A stretch of DNA of 8,305 bases from Acinetobacter colistiniresistens (lineage in GTDB: Bacteria; Pseudomonadota; Gammaproteobacteria; Pseudomonadales; Moraxellaceae), in NCBI RefSeq assembly GCF_024582815.1, contig NZ_CP102102.1:1-8305 (forward strand), read 5' to 3'. Positions 1 to 5,300 of this stretch are shown piece by piece. Position 1 is the stretch's first letter, and each line of letters begins with the position of its first letter. The notes under the pieces were generated by a model. It searched no databases. It was not told the DNA's origin and saw only the letters and a list, made by a program, of their open reading frames with translations. The translations under genes were made by a program, and so were the position numbers.

Positions 1-483
1 CAAGCCATATATGCTCATATAAATAAAGGAAATTTGTCAAAAGGTTCTGATGGATTAATTGACTTTTCAGAAGCTTTAAGAGTATTTGGAGAACCTCAAA
101 ACAAAGTATCCAATGTCAACTTGAGTCAATCAACTAACAGTCAAAACTTGACTGAAATTGACTTGTTAAAACGACAAGTTGACATACTTGAAAAACAATT
201 GAATCAAGCTTTACTTAGAGAAAACCAATCATTAGAACGTGAATCTTTCTATCAAGAACAAATTGAAGCTATGCAACGTCTTTTAGAGGCCCCAAAACCT
301 CATATCCCTACGTCTGTCGACCCAGAGTCTACTCAGATGACAGAGGAAAATGAAGAAGTCACAGCTATGACGCAAAAAGAACCAGAATCTAGTGAAAATA
401 AGCGTATACCAGTACCAGAGCATATCGAGCCAGAACCAAACAAAAGGGGGTTTCTGAGTCGCTTTTTCTTGCCAAATGGTTAA
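1..483 (+). CDS. Plasmid replication DNA-binding protein, 3' part (gene begins at 8248 across the circular junction)
   Basis: The frame is open from base 1 (Q-A-I-Y-A-H-I-N-K-G), so the TTG at 34 is not the real start. Joining to the window's far end, with the shared 7 bases CAAGCCA counted once, gives a 177-aa protein starting at ATG 8248. In that numbering residues 1-45 form a MerR/excisionase-like helix-turn-helix (SVSELAKLYGYSRQAIYAHI). Residues about 68-112 are a strong predicted coiled coil rich in L, Q, E and K. Residues 115-165 are acidic, Pro-rich and probably disordered, and the tail is basic-aromatic (KRGFLSRFF). This architecture is known from Acinetobacter plasmids, where the gene regularly sits directly behind the Rep_3 initiator. 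A role in replication or copy control is presumed from context; no enzymatic motif is visible. No T-rich terminator follows on the plus strand, only the hairpin at 562-596. Confidence 0.85.
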   Translation, partial: QAIYAHINKGNLSKGSDGLIDFSEALRVFGEPQNKVSNVNLSQSTNSQNLTEIDLLKRQVDILEKQLNQALLRENQSLERESFYQEQIEAMQRLLEAPKPHIPTSVDPESTQMTEENEEVTAMTQKEPESSENKRIPVPEHIEPEPNKRGFLSRFFLPNG

Positions 484-734
484 GGCGATTATTCAACTGA
501 GCTAAAGAAAAATGTGGAACATTGACTAAGAAACATACGTGGAACGTGAAAAGTGAAGAAAAAGCCGTTCTAGTGCGCTGAACCCTAGAACGGCTTAGAT
601 TAAGATATTGATGCTAAAACTTTTGTAACTTCTGTATCCATTTAGCCCTCAGAATATTCTAAAAATACATTGTTAATTAGCATATTAAGATAAATTCAAA
701 GTGAGATAGGTTCCAGTTAATATATCTCAACTAT
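484..734. other. Intergenic stretch without a gene
   Basis: Between the accessory replication gene and the antitoxin promoter I find no ORF with a ribosome binding site on either strand. The stretch holds the hairpin at 562-596 and a short direct repeat GTGGAAC (near 515 and 540). The remainder is AT-rich sequence without recognisable signals. Confidence 0.5.
562..596 (-). terminator. Hairpin terminator, T-tract on the minus strand
   Basis: AAGCCGTTCTAG (562-573) pairs perfectly with CTAGAACGGCTT (585-596) around an 11-nt loop. Read on the minus strand the stem is followed by TTTTTCTTC, a canonical Rho-independent terminator. On the plus strand the T-run is absent. It may still end the plus-strand replication transcript weakly, but its clean polarity would stop minus-strand transcription from running antisense into the replication gene. 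Confidence 0.6.
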
Positions 735-784
735 TTGATTTATTTTAAGATTTAACATATATTAGAATTATTAAATCTTAAAAT
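735..784 (+). promoter_or_regulatory. Antitoxin promoter with 14-bp inverted-repeat operator
   Basis: A -35 TTGATT (735-740), a 17-nt spacer and a -10 TATATT (758-763) precede the antitoxin gene. ATTTTAAGATTTAA (742-755) and TTAAATCTTAAAAT (771-784) are perfect 14-bp inverted arms separated by 15 nt. The left arm fills the promoter spacer and the right arm ends just before the Shine-Dalgarno. This is the expected layout for autorepression by the HTH antitoxin encoded downstream. The inverted repeat is seen directly; the binding partner is inferred. Confidence 0.7.
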
Positions 785-796
785 TTGGAGGCTGAT

Positions 797-1471
797 ATGG
801 TTACTGGAAACATAAAAAAAATGACTAGTCCTACTCATCTTCAGCATGACAGTCTTGTATCTACCTTAATTCAAGAGCGTTTATTAAATATAAGTAAGAA
901 ATTTATTAAAACAATAAATGTTCTTTCAGATGAAGATTTGCAATCAATGCTTGTATTGCCTGATGAAGAATTATGGTTAGAAGTTAAATCCCAAGCGTTG
1001 ACTCAAATGATTATTGAAACAAAAACACCTGAAAAAGAGGAACAGGAAGAATATGCTGAAGCTAGACAGGCTTTCTTATTAAGTTTAGAAAAATATGGTG
1101 GTGTTCATAAGTCATCTACCGTTGGTAAGCTACTCTCTGTTACAGCACCAACAGTTATCAAATATGGTAAACAGAATAAACTTATTGTTTTAAACTGGGG
1201 AGCAGAAAATCTTTATCCTGTTTTTCAATTCTCTACTGATGAAAAAAATAGCGAAAAAGGGATGCTACGAGGTATACCTGAACTACTTTCCCTCATTTCA
1301 CATAATGTAAGTTCTGTTCGAAAATGTAACTTCTTTACGAAACGAATTGAAATTCCAGGTCATGATGAAAAAACATCAGCACTTGAAATTTTACGTAGAG
1401 GAGCAACAGAGGAAGAAATGGATCACTTACGTACACGTGCTAAGAATTTTGGCACTAACCATGCTCTTTAA
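797..1471 (+). CDS. HTH / Xre-MbcA-ParS-like antitoxin of a RES toxin system
   Basis: 224 aa from ATG 797, preceded by GGAGG (787-791) with 5-nt spacing. A longer reading from TTG 785 is rejected because it would overlap the Shine-Dalgarno. Residues 1-95 are helical and acidic. Residues about 103-130 look like a helix-turn-helix (SSTVGKLLSVTAPTVIKYGK), followed by YPVFQF (140-145), a motif typical of antitoxins that partner RES toxins. Residues 160-215 (PELLSLI, then FFTKRIEIPG, then SALEILRRG) resemble the MbcA/ParS/Xre toxin-binding domain, whose family signature is roughly 'L.xPNPxLGGxTPLdALrxG'. It should neutralise the RES protein encoded convergently at 1508-2137 and repress its own promoter through the operator at 742-784. 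The assignment rests on motifs plus neighbourhood. It is longer than classic Xre antitoxins because of the N-terminal extension. Confidence 0.72.
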   Translation: MVTGNIKKMTSPTHLQHDSLVSTLIQERLLNISKKFIKTINVLSDEDLQSMLVLPDEELWLEVKSQALTQMIIETKTPEKEEQEEYAEARQAFLLSLEKYGGVHKSSTVGKLLSVTAPTVIKYGKQNKLIVLNWGAENLYPVFQFSTDEKNSEKGMLRGIPELLSLISHNVSSVRKCNFFTKRIEIPGHDEKTSALEILRRGATEEEMDHLRTRAKNFGTNHAL

Positions 1472-1474
1472 AGT

Positions 1475-1500
1475 CTAGGCCAGTACTATAACTGGCCTAG
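1475..1500. terminator. Shared hairpin between convergent antitoxin and toxin genes
   Basis: CTAGGCCAGT (1475-1484) and ACTGGCCTAG (1491-1500) are perfect 10-bp arms with a 6-nt loop. It lies 3 nt behind the antitoxin stop and 7 nt behind the RES stop. Neither side has a long T-run, so termination strength is uncertain. The position between two convergent genes makes a bidirectional terminator or mRNA 3'-end stabiliser the best reading. Confidence 0.6.
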
Positions 1501-1507
1501 ATCAATG

Positions 1508-2137
1508 TTACCCAGTGATCTGAATATTACATTGAGATTTAAGAATGTTTTTTCCTGTTTTTCCATTATGGCTATAATCCTTTAAAGGAGTTACAGTCAA
1601 AGTTGACAGGATACCATCGCCATTTTCGTGGTCTGACCAAAGTACTACGCAAGGCTTCCCGGTATGTCTAGACAGGTATTCTAATCCATCTGCATGTTGG
1701 GACAATTCTGTCGCCAATCTCTGAGTTACAGGATATGCTGTTTTGGGCCCCATTAAGTCCCCAACAGCAATCTTGAGGTGAGGGGCGAGCATTGTTTCAT
1801 CAAATACTCGAAGGTCTCTCTCAACCTTTATCTCAGCCATGCAATTTGTTTCAAAATCTGAACGGTCAATGAATTCTTCCTCCTGATAAAACTCATGACA
1901 AGCTGTATGAGGTGATTCCGCAAGGTATTGAGGACCTTTGGATTTATCTGATAAGGAAAAACGGTTTTCACTGTTTTGGTTGAAGAAAACACCATTGCCA
2001 TCATAATAACTGTCTTGCATCTTGTAATAAGTACTGCCAGCTTCAATAACTTTCGTCAATTGAATCTCGCCTTCTTTTTCAAGATCCATTAGATTATTTA
2101 CTTTTTCACGTAGGTTGCCCTCGTATTTTAAACACAT
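1508..2137 (-). CDS. RES-domain toxin (predicted NAD+-degrading)
   Basis: 209 aa from ATG 2137. AAAGGTG ends 9 nt upstream and fits as its Shine-Dalgarno; the alternative GTG at 2149 is itself part of that motif, so it is unlikely as a start. The RES signature polar residues are visible. Arg59 lies in ENRFSLSDKSKG. Tyr71 and Glu82 lie in QYLAESPHTACHEFY, with the Y-to-E distance of 11 typical of the family. Ser156 lies in DGLEYLSRHTGKPCVVLW. RES toxins (MbcT, Pseudomonas putida Res) deplete NAD+ by phosphorolysis or hydrolysis; the related ParT modifies phosphoribosyl pyrophosphate synthetase. About 55 residues precede the core, longer than minimal RES toxins. The gene is convergent with its presumed antitoxin rather than co-transcribed, which is unusual. 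All key residues appear intact, so it is probably active. Confidence 0.85.
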   Translation of the reverse strand: MCLKYEGNLREKVNNLMDLEKEGEIQLTKVIEAGSTYYKMQDSYYDGNGVFFNQNSENRFSLSDKSKGPQYLAESPHTACHEFYQEEEFIDRSDFETNCMAEIKVERDLRVFDETMLAPHLKIAVGDLMGPKTAYPVTQRLATELSQHADGLEYLSRHTGKPCVVLWSDHENGDGILSTLTVTPLKDYSHNGKTGKNILKSQCNIQITG

Positions 2138-2179
2138 ATTTGTATTCACCTTTATCTGAAATTAAACATTTAAAAAGCA

Positions 2180-2262
2180 TAAGATTTTCTCTTAGTACTA
2201 GTCATTGGATGCTATCCAGTGCTTGCCCTAAATAGCTGTTATTGGCTGAATAAATCAGCCAA
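2180..2262 (-). promoter_or_regulatory. Putative regulatory region upstream of the RES gene
   Basis: Two elements lie here. TAAGATTT (2180-2187) is an 8-nt match to half of the antitoxin operator arm, suggesting the antitoxin may also touch the toxin promoter. TTGGCTGA (2242-2249) and TCAGCCAA (2255-2262) are perfect 8-bp inverted arms around ATAAA, a possible operator or hairpin. I cannot place a convincing -35/-10 pair for the toxin gene; TATGCT on the minus strand near 2180 is only a weak -10 candidate. Confidence 0.35.
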
Positions 2263-2381
2263 CTCGATAGTAAACCAATTGTTTTAAAATCAGTAACTTG
2301 TTGGCAACAAAATAGATTAAATTATGAACATGCAACTAACTATCATAGTTATTAAATAGTAATTTTTGGTGACGTATTCCA

Positions 2382-2692
2382 ATGGAAGAACTATGCTCTT
2401 GGCTAATCCAAGCTATAAATCACAGCGGAGTTGCCAAGCATGAAAAAAATGTAGATGCCGAGCATATTCGAGCTGCTTTTAAGGCAACTCAAGAGATTGC
2501 GGAGCATGAGTTTGAGCCATGTGTGATCGATGCCAGTCAAGTTTAGTTTGATGCGATGATTGAACGTATTGCATCTGGAAAATCGAGTTTTGAGGAGGAA
2601 GATGCTGTGTTAATGATGAGGTGGAGAGTTATGAACATTTAACGGATCATAGCTCTGTATTCAAGCATTATAAGGGCAAGCAAAGTCCCTAA
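2382..2692 (+). pseudogene. Decayed ORF of unknown origin
   Basis: ATG 2382 opens 54 codons (beginning MEELCSWLIQAINHSGVAKH) to an in-frame TAG at 2544. The same frame then continues as coding-like sequence (FDAMIERIASGKSSFEEEDA). Around 2605-2610 the coding-like signal moves to another frame (NDEVESYEHLTDHSSVFKHY, then KGKQSP), which ends with TAA at 2690. One nonsense and one frameshift mutation would explain it. The stretch is visibly richer in G+C than its AT-rich surroundings and has no good ribosome binding site, which fits an acquired gene fragment undergoing decay. I do not recognise the family. Confidence 0.5.
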
Positions 2693-2761
2693 CAGTATCA
2701 TCAACTTTTTTAATACAAACTGGGCTTTTTAGAGGATGATTAGCTAATAATGCTGGCTTTG

Positions 2762-3055
2762 TTATTTCAACTGTCTTAACCCATCTATACTGAACAGATC
2801 TTCTTTCGAAATAAGTAAAATAGCTATAAATGATCCTACTAGAAGCATTTCATAAATATTATTTTGGGTATAACTAACTTTTGCAAAATAAGAAAGACTA
2901 GATAGCATGACAGAATAAGAAATAGTCGCAAAAATGTAGTTTCTGTTTTCACGTAAAGACTTGATGCTTGCAGAGCGGACTTGTTTTTTTGAAATAGTAA
3001 TTTTTTTATAATTGTAAGCTAGTACAGCGCTAGCTATATAAAAGGATAAATACAT
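2762..3055 (-). CDS. Small three-segment membrane protein, function unknown
   Basis: 97 aa from ATG 3055. Hydrophobic segments are visible at residues about 2-16, 39-60 and 67-83. They are separated by a basic loop (YKKITISKKQVRSASIKSLR, 16-35) and a short polar loop (SYTQNN, 61-66), so it should be an inner-membrane protein. The Shine-Dalgarno is weak (AGGA about 12 nt upstream). The strong hairpin at 3086-3111 lies between this gene and the HTH gene upstream, so it is either separately transcribed or reached by read-through. No family is recognised. Length and composition would also suit a phage- or plasmid-type small membrane protein, but there is no specific evidence for that. Confidence 0.55.
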   Translation of the reverse strand: MYLSFYIASAVLAYNYKKITISKKQVRSASIKSLRENRNYIFATISYSVMLSSLSYFAKVSYTQNNIYEMLLVGSFIAILLISKEDLFSIDGLRQLK

Positions 3056-3085
3056 GAATCATATAATTCCTGTAATTGAATAGAA

Positions 3086-3120
3086 AATCCTGCTACAGAA
3101 GTAGCAGGATTGTTTTTTTT
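3086..3120. terminator. Strong Rho-independent terminator
   Basis: AATCCTGCTAC (3086-3096) and GTAGCAGGATT (3101-3111) form an 11-bp perfect stem with an AGAA loop. On the plus strand it is followed by G and eight Ts. On the minus strand the eight As precede the stem and TTTTC follows it, so it can work in both directions. It lies directly behind the stop of the minus-strand HTH gene (3119) and most likely ends that transcript. Confidence 0.85.
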
Positions 3121-3457
3121 AAGGGCTATACAAGCTATCACCTAATGATAAGAAGTCTATCCATGCCTGATCTTGGAGATTTAGAACACTAAAGTTAATA
3201 TGGTATCTAACAATAGGAACAACTTTTCCATTAGGGCGTGTCTTAGTCTCTGATGTAGTAAAAATAGGAATGTAATTCTCAGACCACAATTCACTAATTC
3301 TACTTTGACAACCTAAAATATTAGTATTGGCTCTTAGCTCTTCACCAGTTTGTGCTCCCTGACGGATCAGAGACCACAGCACATGACCTTTATCAGTCGA
3401 TGCTCTAGGTATTGTACGTTGAGGTGTTTGACCACCATTAAATTGCATAATATTCAT
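3119..3457 (-). CDS. Helix-turn-helix DNA-binding protein (HTH_39-like)
   Basis: 112 aa from ATG 3457, with GGAG 9 nt upstream. Residues about 23-68 (KGHVLWSLIRQGAQTGEELR, then CQSRISELWSENYIPIFT) match the pattern of small winged-HTH proteins found in phages and plasmids: a basic helix, 'G..T..E', then 'SRI.EL....Y.I.T', followed by a beta-wing (TRPNGKVVPIVRYHI). The N-terminus (MQFNGGQTPQRTIPRAS) is flexible and polar. It is probably a transcriptional regulator or replication-modulating protein. It is the last of a minus-strand series with the 51-aa and 46-aa ORFs and ends in a strong terminator. Its Shine-Dalgarno is buried in an 8-bp hairpin (3465-3488), implying controlled translation. 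The exact DNA target cannot be read from the sequence. Confidence 0.72.
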   Translation of the reverse strand: MNIMQFNGGQTPQRTIPRASTDKGHVLWSLIRQGAQTGEELRANTNILGCQSRISELWSENYIPIFTTSETKTRPNGKVVPIVRYHINFSVLNLQDQAWIDFLSLGDSLYSP

Positions 3458-3464
3458 AATTTCT

Positions 3465-3488
3465 TACTCCAATCTTGAGTTTGGAGTA
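3465..3488 (-). promoter_or_regulatory. Hairpin sequestering the ribosome binding site of the HTH gene
   Basis: In the minus-strand mRNA, TACTCCAA (3488-3481) can pair perfectly with TTGGAGTA (3472-3465) across an 8-nt loop. The second arm contains the GGAG Shine-Dalgarno of the gene starting at 3457. The hairpin starts about 20 nt beyond the stop codon of the 51-aa ORF (3509), so ribosomes finishing that ORF could influence it. Confidence 0.5.
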
Positions 3489-3508
3489 GAAAACAATGTT
3501 ATTTAGAA

Positions 3509-3664
3509 CTATCCATCGACTAATTTTGGCTTGATTTTGAAATCTAATGCGCTATAATGCCGACCACTTAATGCTTCAGTTAGACCTTCAAAAAAGGTAT
3601 TGACTTTGTCTTTAAGTAAGGTTATTTCTATTTGACGCTCTATCAAATTGTCAAAAATAAACAT
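3509..3664 (-). CDS. 51-aa hypothetical microprotein
   Basis: ATG 3664 with GGAG 9 nt upstream opens 51 codons: MFIFDNLIERQIEITLLKDK, then VNTFFEGLTEALSG, then RHYSALDFKIKPKLVDG. It has an amphipathic helix with leucine/isoleucine spacing at residues 5-30 and a basic C-terminal part. There is no signal peptide, membrane segment or cysteine. It starts 19 nt after the stop of the 46-aa ORF and ends 51 nt before the HTH gene, so the three look co-transcribed. I recognise no family. The good ribosome site, helical character and tight spacing argue for a real gene; a small helix that modulates a neighbouring regulator is one guess. Confidence 0.5.
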   Translation of the reverse strand: MFIFDNLIERQIEITLLKDKVNTFFEGLTEALSGRHYSALDFKIKPKLVDG

Positions 3665-3683
3665 CGTAGTCTACTCCGATCGT

Positions 3684-3824
3684 TTAAAAAAAGTTGCATT
3701 TTCGGATTTTCATTACTGGTAATAATGAAAAATCGTATTTGTACATACTGTGTTTTGTGGTCAACTTTTGGGTAGAGAAATCCCTTGGAAAACCACACAT
3801 TAAAATAACATGAATATCAATCAT
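3684..3824 (-). CDS. 46-aa hypothetical microprotein
   Basis: ATG 3824 with AAAGGA 7 nt upstream opens 46 codons: MIDIHVILMCGFPRDFSTQK, then LTTKHSMYKYDFSLLPVMKI, then RKCNFF. It is basic, with two cysteines (10 and 43) and short hydrophobic stretches but no clear membrane helix. It precedes the 51-aa ORF by 19 nt. An imperfect inverted repeat (3705-3715 with 3723-3734) lies inside it, which could mean part of this stretch is structural rather than coding. The main support is the strong Shine-Dalgarno and the operon-like spacing. No family is recognised. Confidence 0.38.
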   Translation of the reverse strand: MIDIHVILMCGFPRDFSTQKLTTKHSMYKYDFSLLPVMKIRKCNFF

Positions 3825-3849
3825 GTAAATATCCTTTTGTCTGAAATCG

Positions 3850-3900
3850 CATAAAAATCAAATCGTTTGGTTTTTTTTTAACCAAAATTGGATTTTTATG
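3850..3900. repeat. Nested inverted repeat behind the protease gene
   Basis: CATAAAAATC (3850-3859) pairs with GATTTTTATG (3891-3900), and inside it TTTGGTT (3866-3872) pairs with AACCAAA (3880-3886) around a run of Ts. The result is a 51-nt, two-tier, AT-rich hairpin. It lies 10 nt beyond the ImmA-like stop and 26 nt before the ATG of the 46-aa ORF. It may attenuate or partly terminate transcription between the two gene groups, or serve as an operator. Confidence 0.5.
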
Positions 3901-3910
3901 TGTCTGTGCT

Positions 3911-4462
3911 TTAATCACCTCCTTTATTTACTGCATTAAATTTATTTTTAGCTGCCGTATAACTTACAATAAACTTATCTTGAATCTCTTGTAGAGAGAG
4001 CCCTTTACACATGTGAGAAGGCATTAACAATTCTGCTGAAAATGTATCTGCTTGCCATTCTGAATCTTCATAAACTTTATGAGTTTTCATTTTTATTTGA
4101 CGATTCAGCGTCACACCTTCATGCAAAATTAAATGACCTATTTCATGTGCAATAGTAAAACGAGCTCGACCATGCCCATAATTAGTTGGATCTGTTAGTG
4201 CTAAGTAAACATCTTCTCGAATTATTAGTTCCCCTTTATCTGGATTCACAGCAGCTTCGATGTCTTGCATTAAGCTAACTTCACGGACATCGTAATTGAT
4301 GCCTAATTTTTCAGGCAAAAATCGCTCTACTAAATCCAAAAGGTCAATTGGTTCATTTTCATCGATTCCAAATAACCTTTTACGGCAATTAATAGCAATC
4401 CTATTAATTTTTTCTGTTGATAATGGTGGGACTTGAAATCCCCGAAGTTGTCGTACTGACAT
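3911..4462 (-). CDS. ImmA/IrrE family metallo-endopeptidase
   Basis: 183 aa from ATG 4462, with AGGAGG 4-5 nt upstream. The zinc site is explicit: H106-E107-I-G-H110 (HEIGHLILH) plus the downstream EWQADTFSAELLMP motif, where Glu135 is the likely third ligand. The length suits a single-domain COG2856 protein. Family members such as ImmA of ICEBs1 cleave a partner XRE repressor and so derepress a mobile element; IrrE/PprI of Deinococcus acts on DdrO similarly. The XRE gene sits immediately upstream, 12 nt apart on the same strand, which makes repressor cleavage the most economical hypothesis. All catalytic residues are present. What activates it (DNA damage, a peptide, or a small neighbouring protein) cannot be seen here. 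Confidence 0.9.
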   Translation of the reverse strand: MSVRQLRGFQVPPLSTEKINRIAINCRKRLFGIDENEPIDLLDLVERFLPEKLGINYDVREVSLMQDIEAAVNPDKGELIIREDVYLALTDPTNYGHGRARFTIAHEIGHLILHEGVTLNRQIKMKTHKVYEDSEWQADTFSAELLMPSHMCKGLSLQEIQDKFIVSYTAAKNKFNAVNKGGD

Positions 4463-4474
4463 AAACCCTCCTAA

Positions 4475-4828
4475 TTAGGTTTTCATAAGAAATTTTCTCA
4501 ATTCTTCAAAATCAACTTTATTCTCTTCAACTTTCCTAGCAAACATAATTGCAATTTCAGCATCATGATCACTATTTACACGTAAAGAGACTTCCTTGAG
4601 AGTTTTACTTGCAGCAATGTTTAATTCCTCAGATTCAGTTTTGGATAAATTCATAACTGAAGTTATCTTGTTTATTAAACTTGGATTTACTGCTTTACGA
4701 CCAGTTTCAACACCCGAAAGAAAAGCAGGTGAAAGATTAAGAAGATCAGCTAAGTCTTTTAAACTTATATCGTGATCAATCCGTGCTTTCCTCAGAGTTT
4801 TCCCAAATTCAGTCAGTGTTATAGCCAT
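4475..4828 (-). CDS. XRE-family transcriptional repressor paired with ImmA-like protease
   Basis: 117 aa from ATG 4828, with GGAGT 6-7 nt upstream. Residues about 8-60 form a Cro/C1-type helix-turn-helix (ISLKDLADLLNLSPAFLSGV, then ETGRKAVNPSLI) with the usual LxLxxL..S.xxLSxxExGR pattern. Residues 62-117 are a helical, charged C-terminal region likely to dimerise or to be the cleavage target. It is the first gene of a minus-strand operon with the metalloprotease. Its upstream region carries a promoter with a palindrome in the -35/-10 spacer and a second related site, consistent with autorepression. The closest functional analogy is ImmR-ImmA or DdrO-IrrE; this is inference from family and arrangement. 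Confidence 0.88.
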   Translation of the reverse strand: MAITLTEFGKTLRKARIDHDISLKDLADLLNLSPAFLSGVETGRKAVNPSLINKITSVMNLSKTESEELNIAASKTLKEVSLRVNSDHDAEIAIMFARKVEENKVDFEELRKFLMKT

Positions 4829-4875
4829 TTTCTACTCCAAAATTTTGGGTATTCTTCAAATTACCCTAACTATTT

Positions 4876-4946
4876 ATTATATACCTTGAAGTTTTTTTTC
4901 AATACCAGGTGGAAATAAATTTACCTCAAGGTAAATCTGATGTCAA
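4876..4946 (-). promoter_or_regulatory. Tandem promoter/operator region of the XRE-protease operon
   Basis: Minus strand: TTGACA (4946-4941), a 17-nt spacer and TAAATT (4923-4918). A perfect palindrome, ATTTACCT-CA-AGGTAAAT (4919-4936), covers the spacer and part of the -10. A second, nearer promoter has a perfect TATAAT (4881-4876) with TTGAAA 15 nt upstream. Its spacer contains TACCTTGAAGTT (4882-4893 in plus-strand reading), which resembles the palindrome's TACCTCAAGGTA. A further half-site, CTTCAA, lies near 4854. Two related sites overlapping promoter elements fit repression by the XRE protein. Confidence 0.62.
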
Positions 4947-4950
4947 TAGA

Positions 4951-5068
4951 TATCTAAGCTTTCTTAAATATCTAACTTATCTAAAATAGTGGCTTTTATA
5001 TTAGGTTTAGAACCGGACTAAAATACGTGCTTTTGTGGTGATCATAGAATGCTACTATCTAATATTAG
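4951..5068. repeat. TATCTAA direct repeats
   Basis: TATCTAA occurs at 4951, 4969 and 4978 (spacings 18 and 9) and again at 5056, where it is part of the 10-bp palindrome CTAATATTAG (5059-5068) overlapping the end of the 72-aa gene. Spacings near multiples of 9 are suggestive, but in AT-rich DNA a short motif can recur by chance. No function is assigned. Confidence 0.3.
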
Positions 5069-5273
5069 TAATAGAGATTTTTGGTGATGTTTGTATACCT
5101 AATTGCCTGAAAGTATGGCATAGAGCTATGTTGCGATACTGGTACATTGCAATCTGTGAAAAATCAAACCATTGTTCTGATGTGAATTGGTTTATACCAG
5201 CAAAAGGTGGATAACCTCTTAGAGCTAGAAATGCATTAATAATTTCTTCTACCATTGGATCAAGCTCAAACAT
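5055..5273 (-). CDS. 72-aa hypothetical protein
   Basis: ATG 5273 opens 72 codons, beginning MFELDPMVEEIINAFLALRG, with a weak Shine-Dalgarno (TTAGG about 10 nt upstream). The N-terminal half is acidic-helical. The middle holds YPPFAGINQFTSEQWFDFSQ, rich in aromatics, and the C-terminal third is more basic (YRNIALCHTFRQLGIQTSPK). There is no membrane segment and only one cysteine (52). It reads like a compact, soluble helical protein, and its codon use looks coding. It stands alone: it is upstream of the XRE promoter on the same strand and downstream of a heavily structured leader (5301-5433). I do not recognise the family. Confidence 0.55.
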   Translation of the reverse strand: MFELDPMVEEIINAFLALRGYPPFAGINQFTSEQWFDFSQIAMYQYRNIALCHTFRQLGIQTSPKISITNIR

Positions 5274-5300
5274 GTTTTAAAACCTAATAAAGAATAAAGT

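Noticed and set aside
34..36. TTG as start of the first gene
   Set aside because: The frame is open upstream to base 1 and continues in frame from ATG 8248 after merging the 7-base overlap.
742..784. Second pdif site
   Set aside because: ATTTAACATAT resembles a XerD arm, but no matching XerC arm follows at the right distance.
785..787. TTG start for the antitoxin
   Set aside because: It overlaps the GGAGG ribosome site that serves ATG 797.
1828..2046. 72-codon minus-strand open frame
   Set aside because: It lies wholly inside the RES toxin gene in another frame on the same strand, with no domain resemblance.
2147..2149. GTG start for the RES toxin
   Set aside because: The GTG is part of the AAAGGTG Shine-Dalgarno at good distance from ATG 2137.
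3481..3533. Plus-strand mini-ORF behind TTGGAGTAG
   Set aside because: Only 12 codons; the Shine-Dalgarno-like sequence is the complement needed for the hairpin over the HTH gene's ribosome site.
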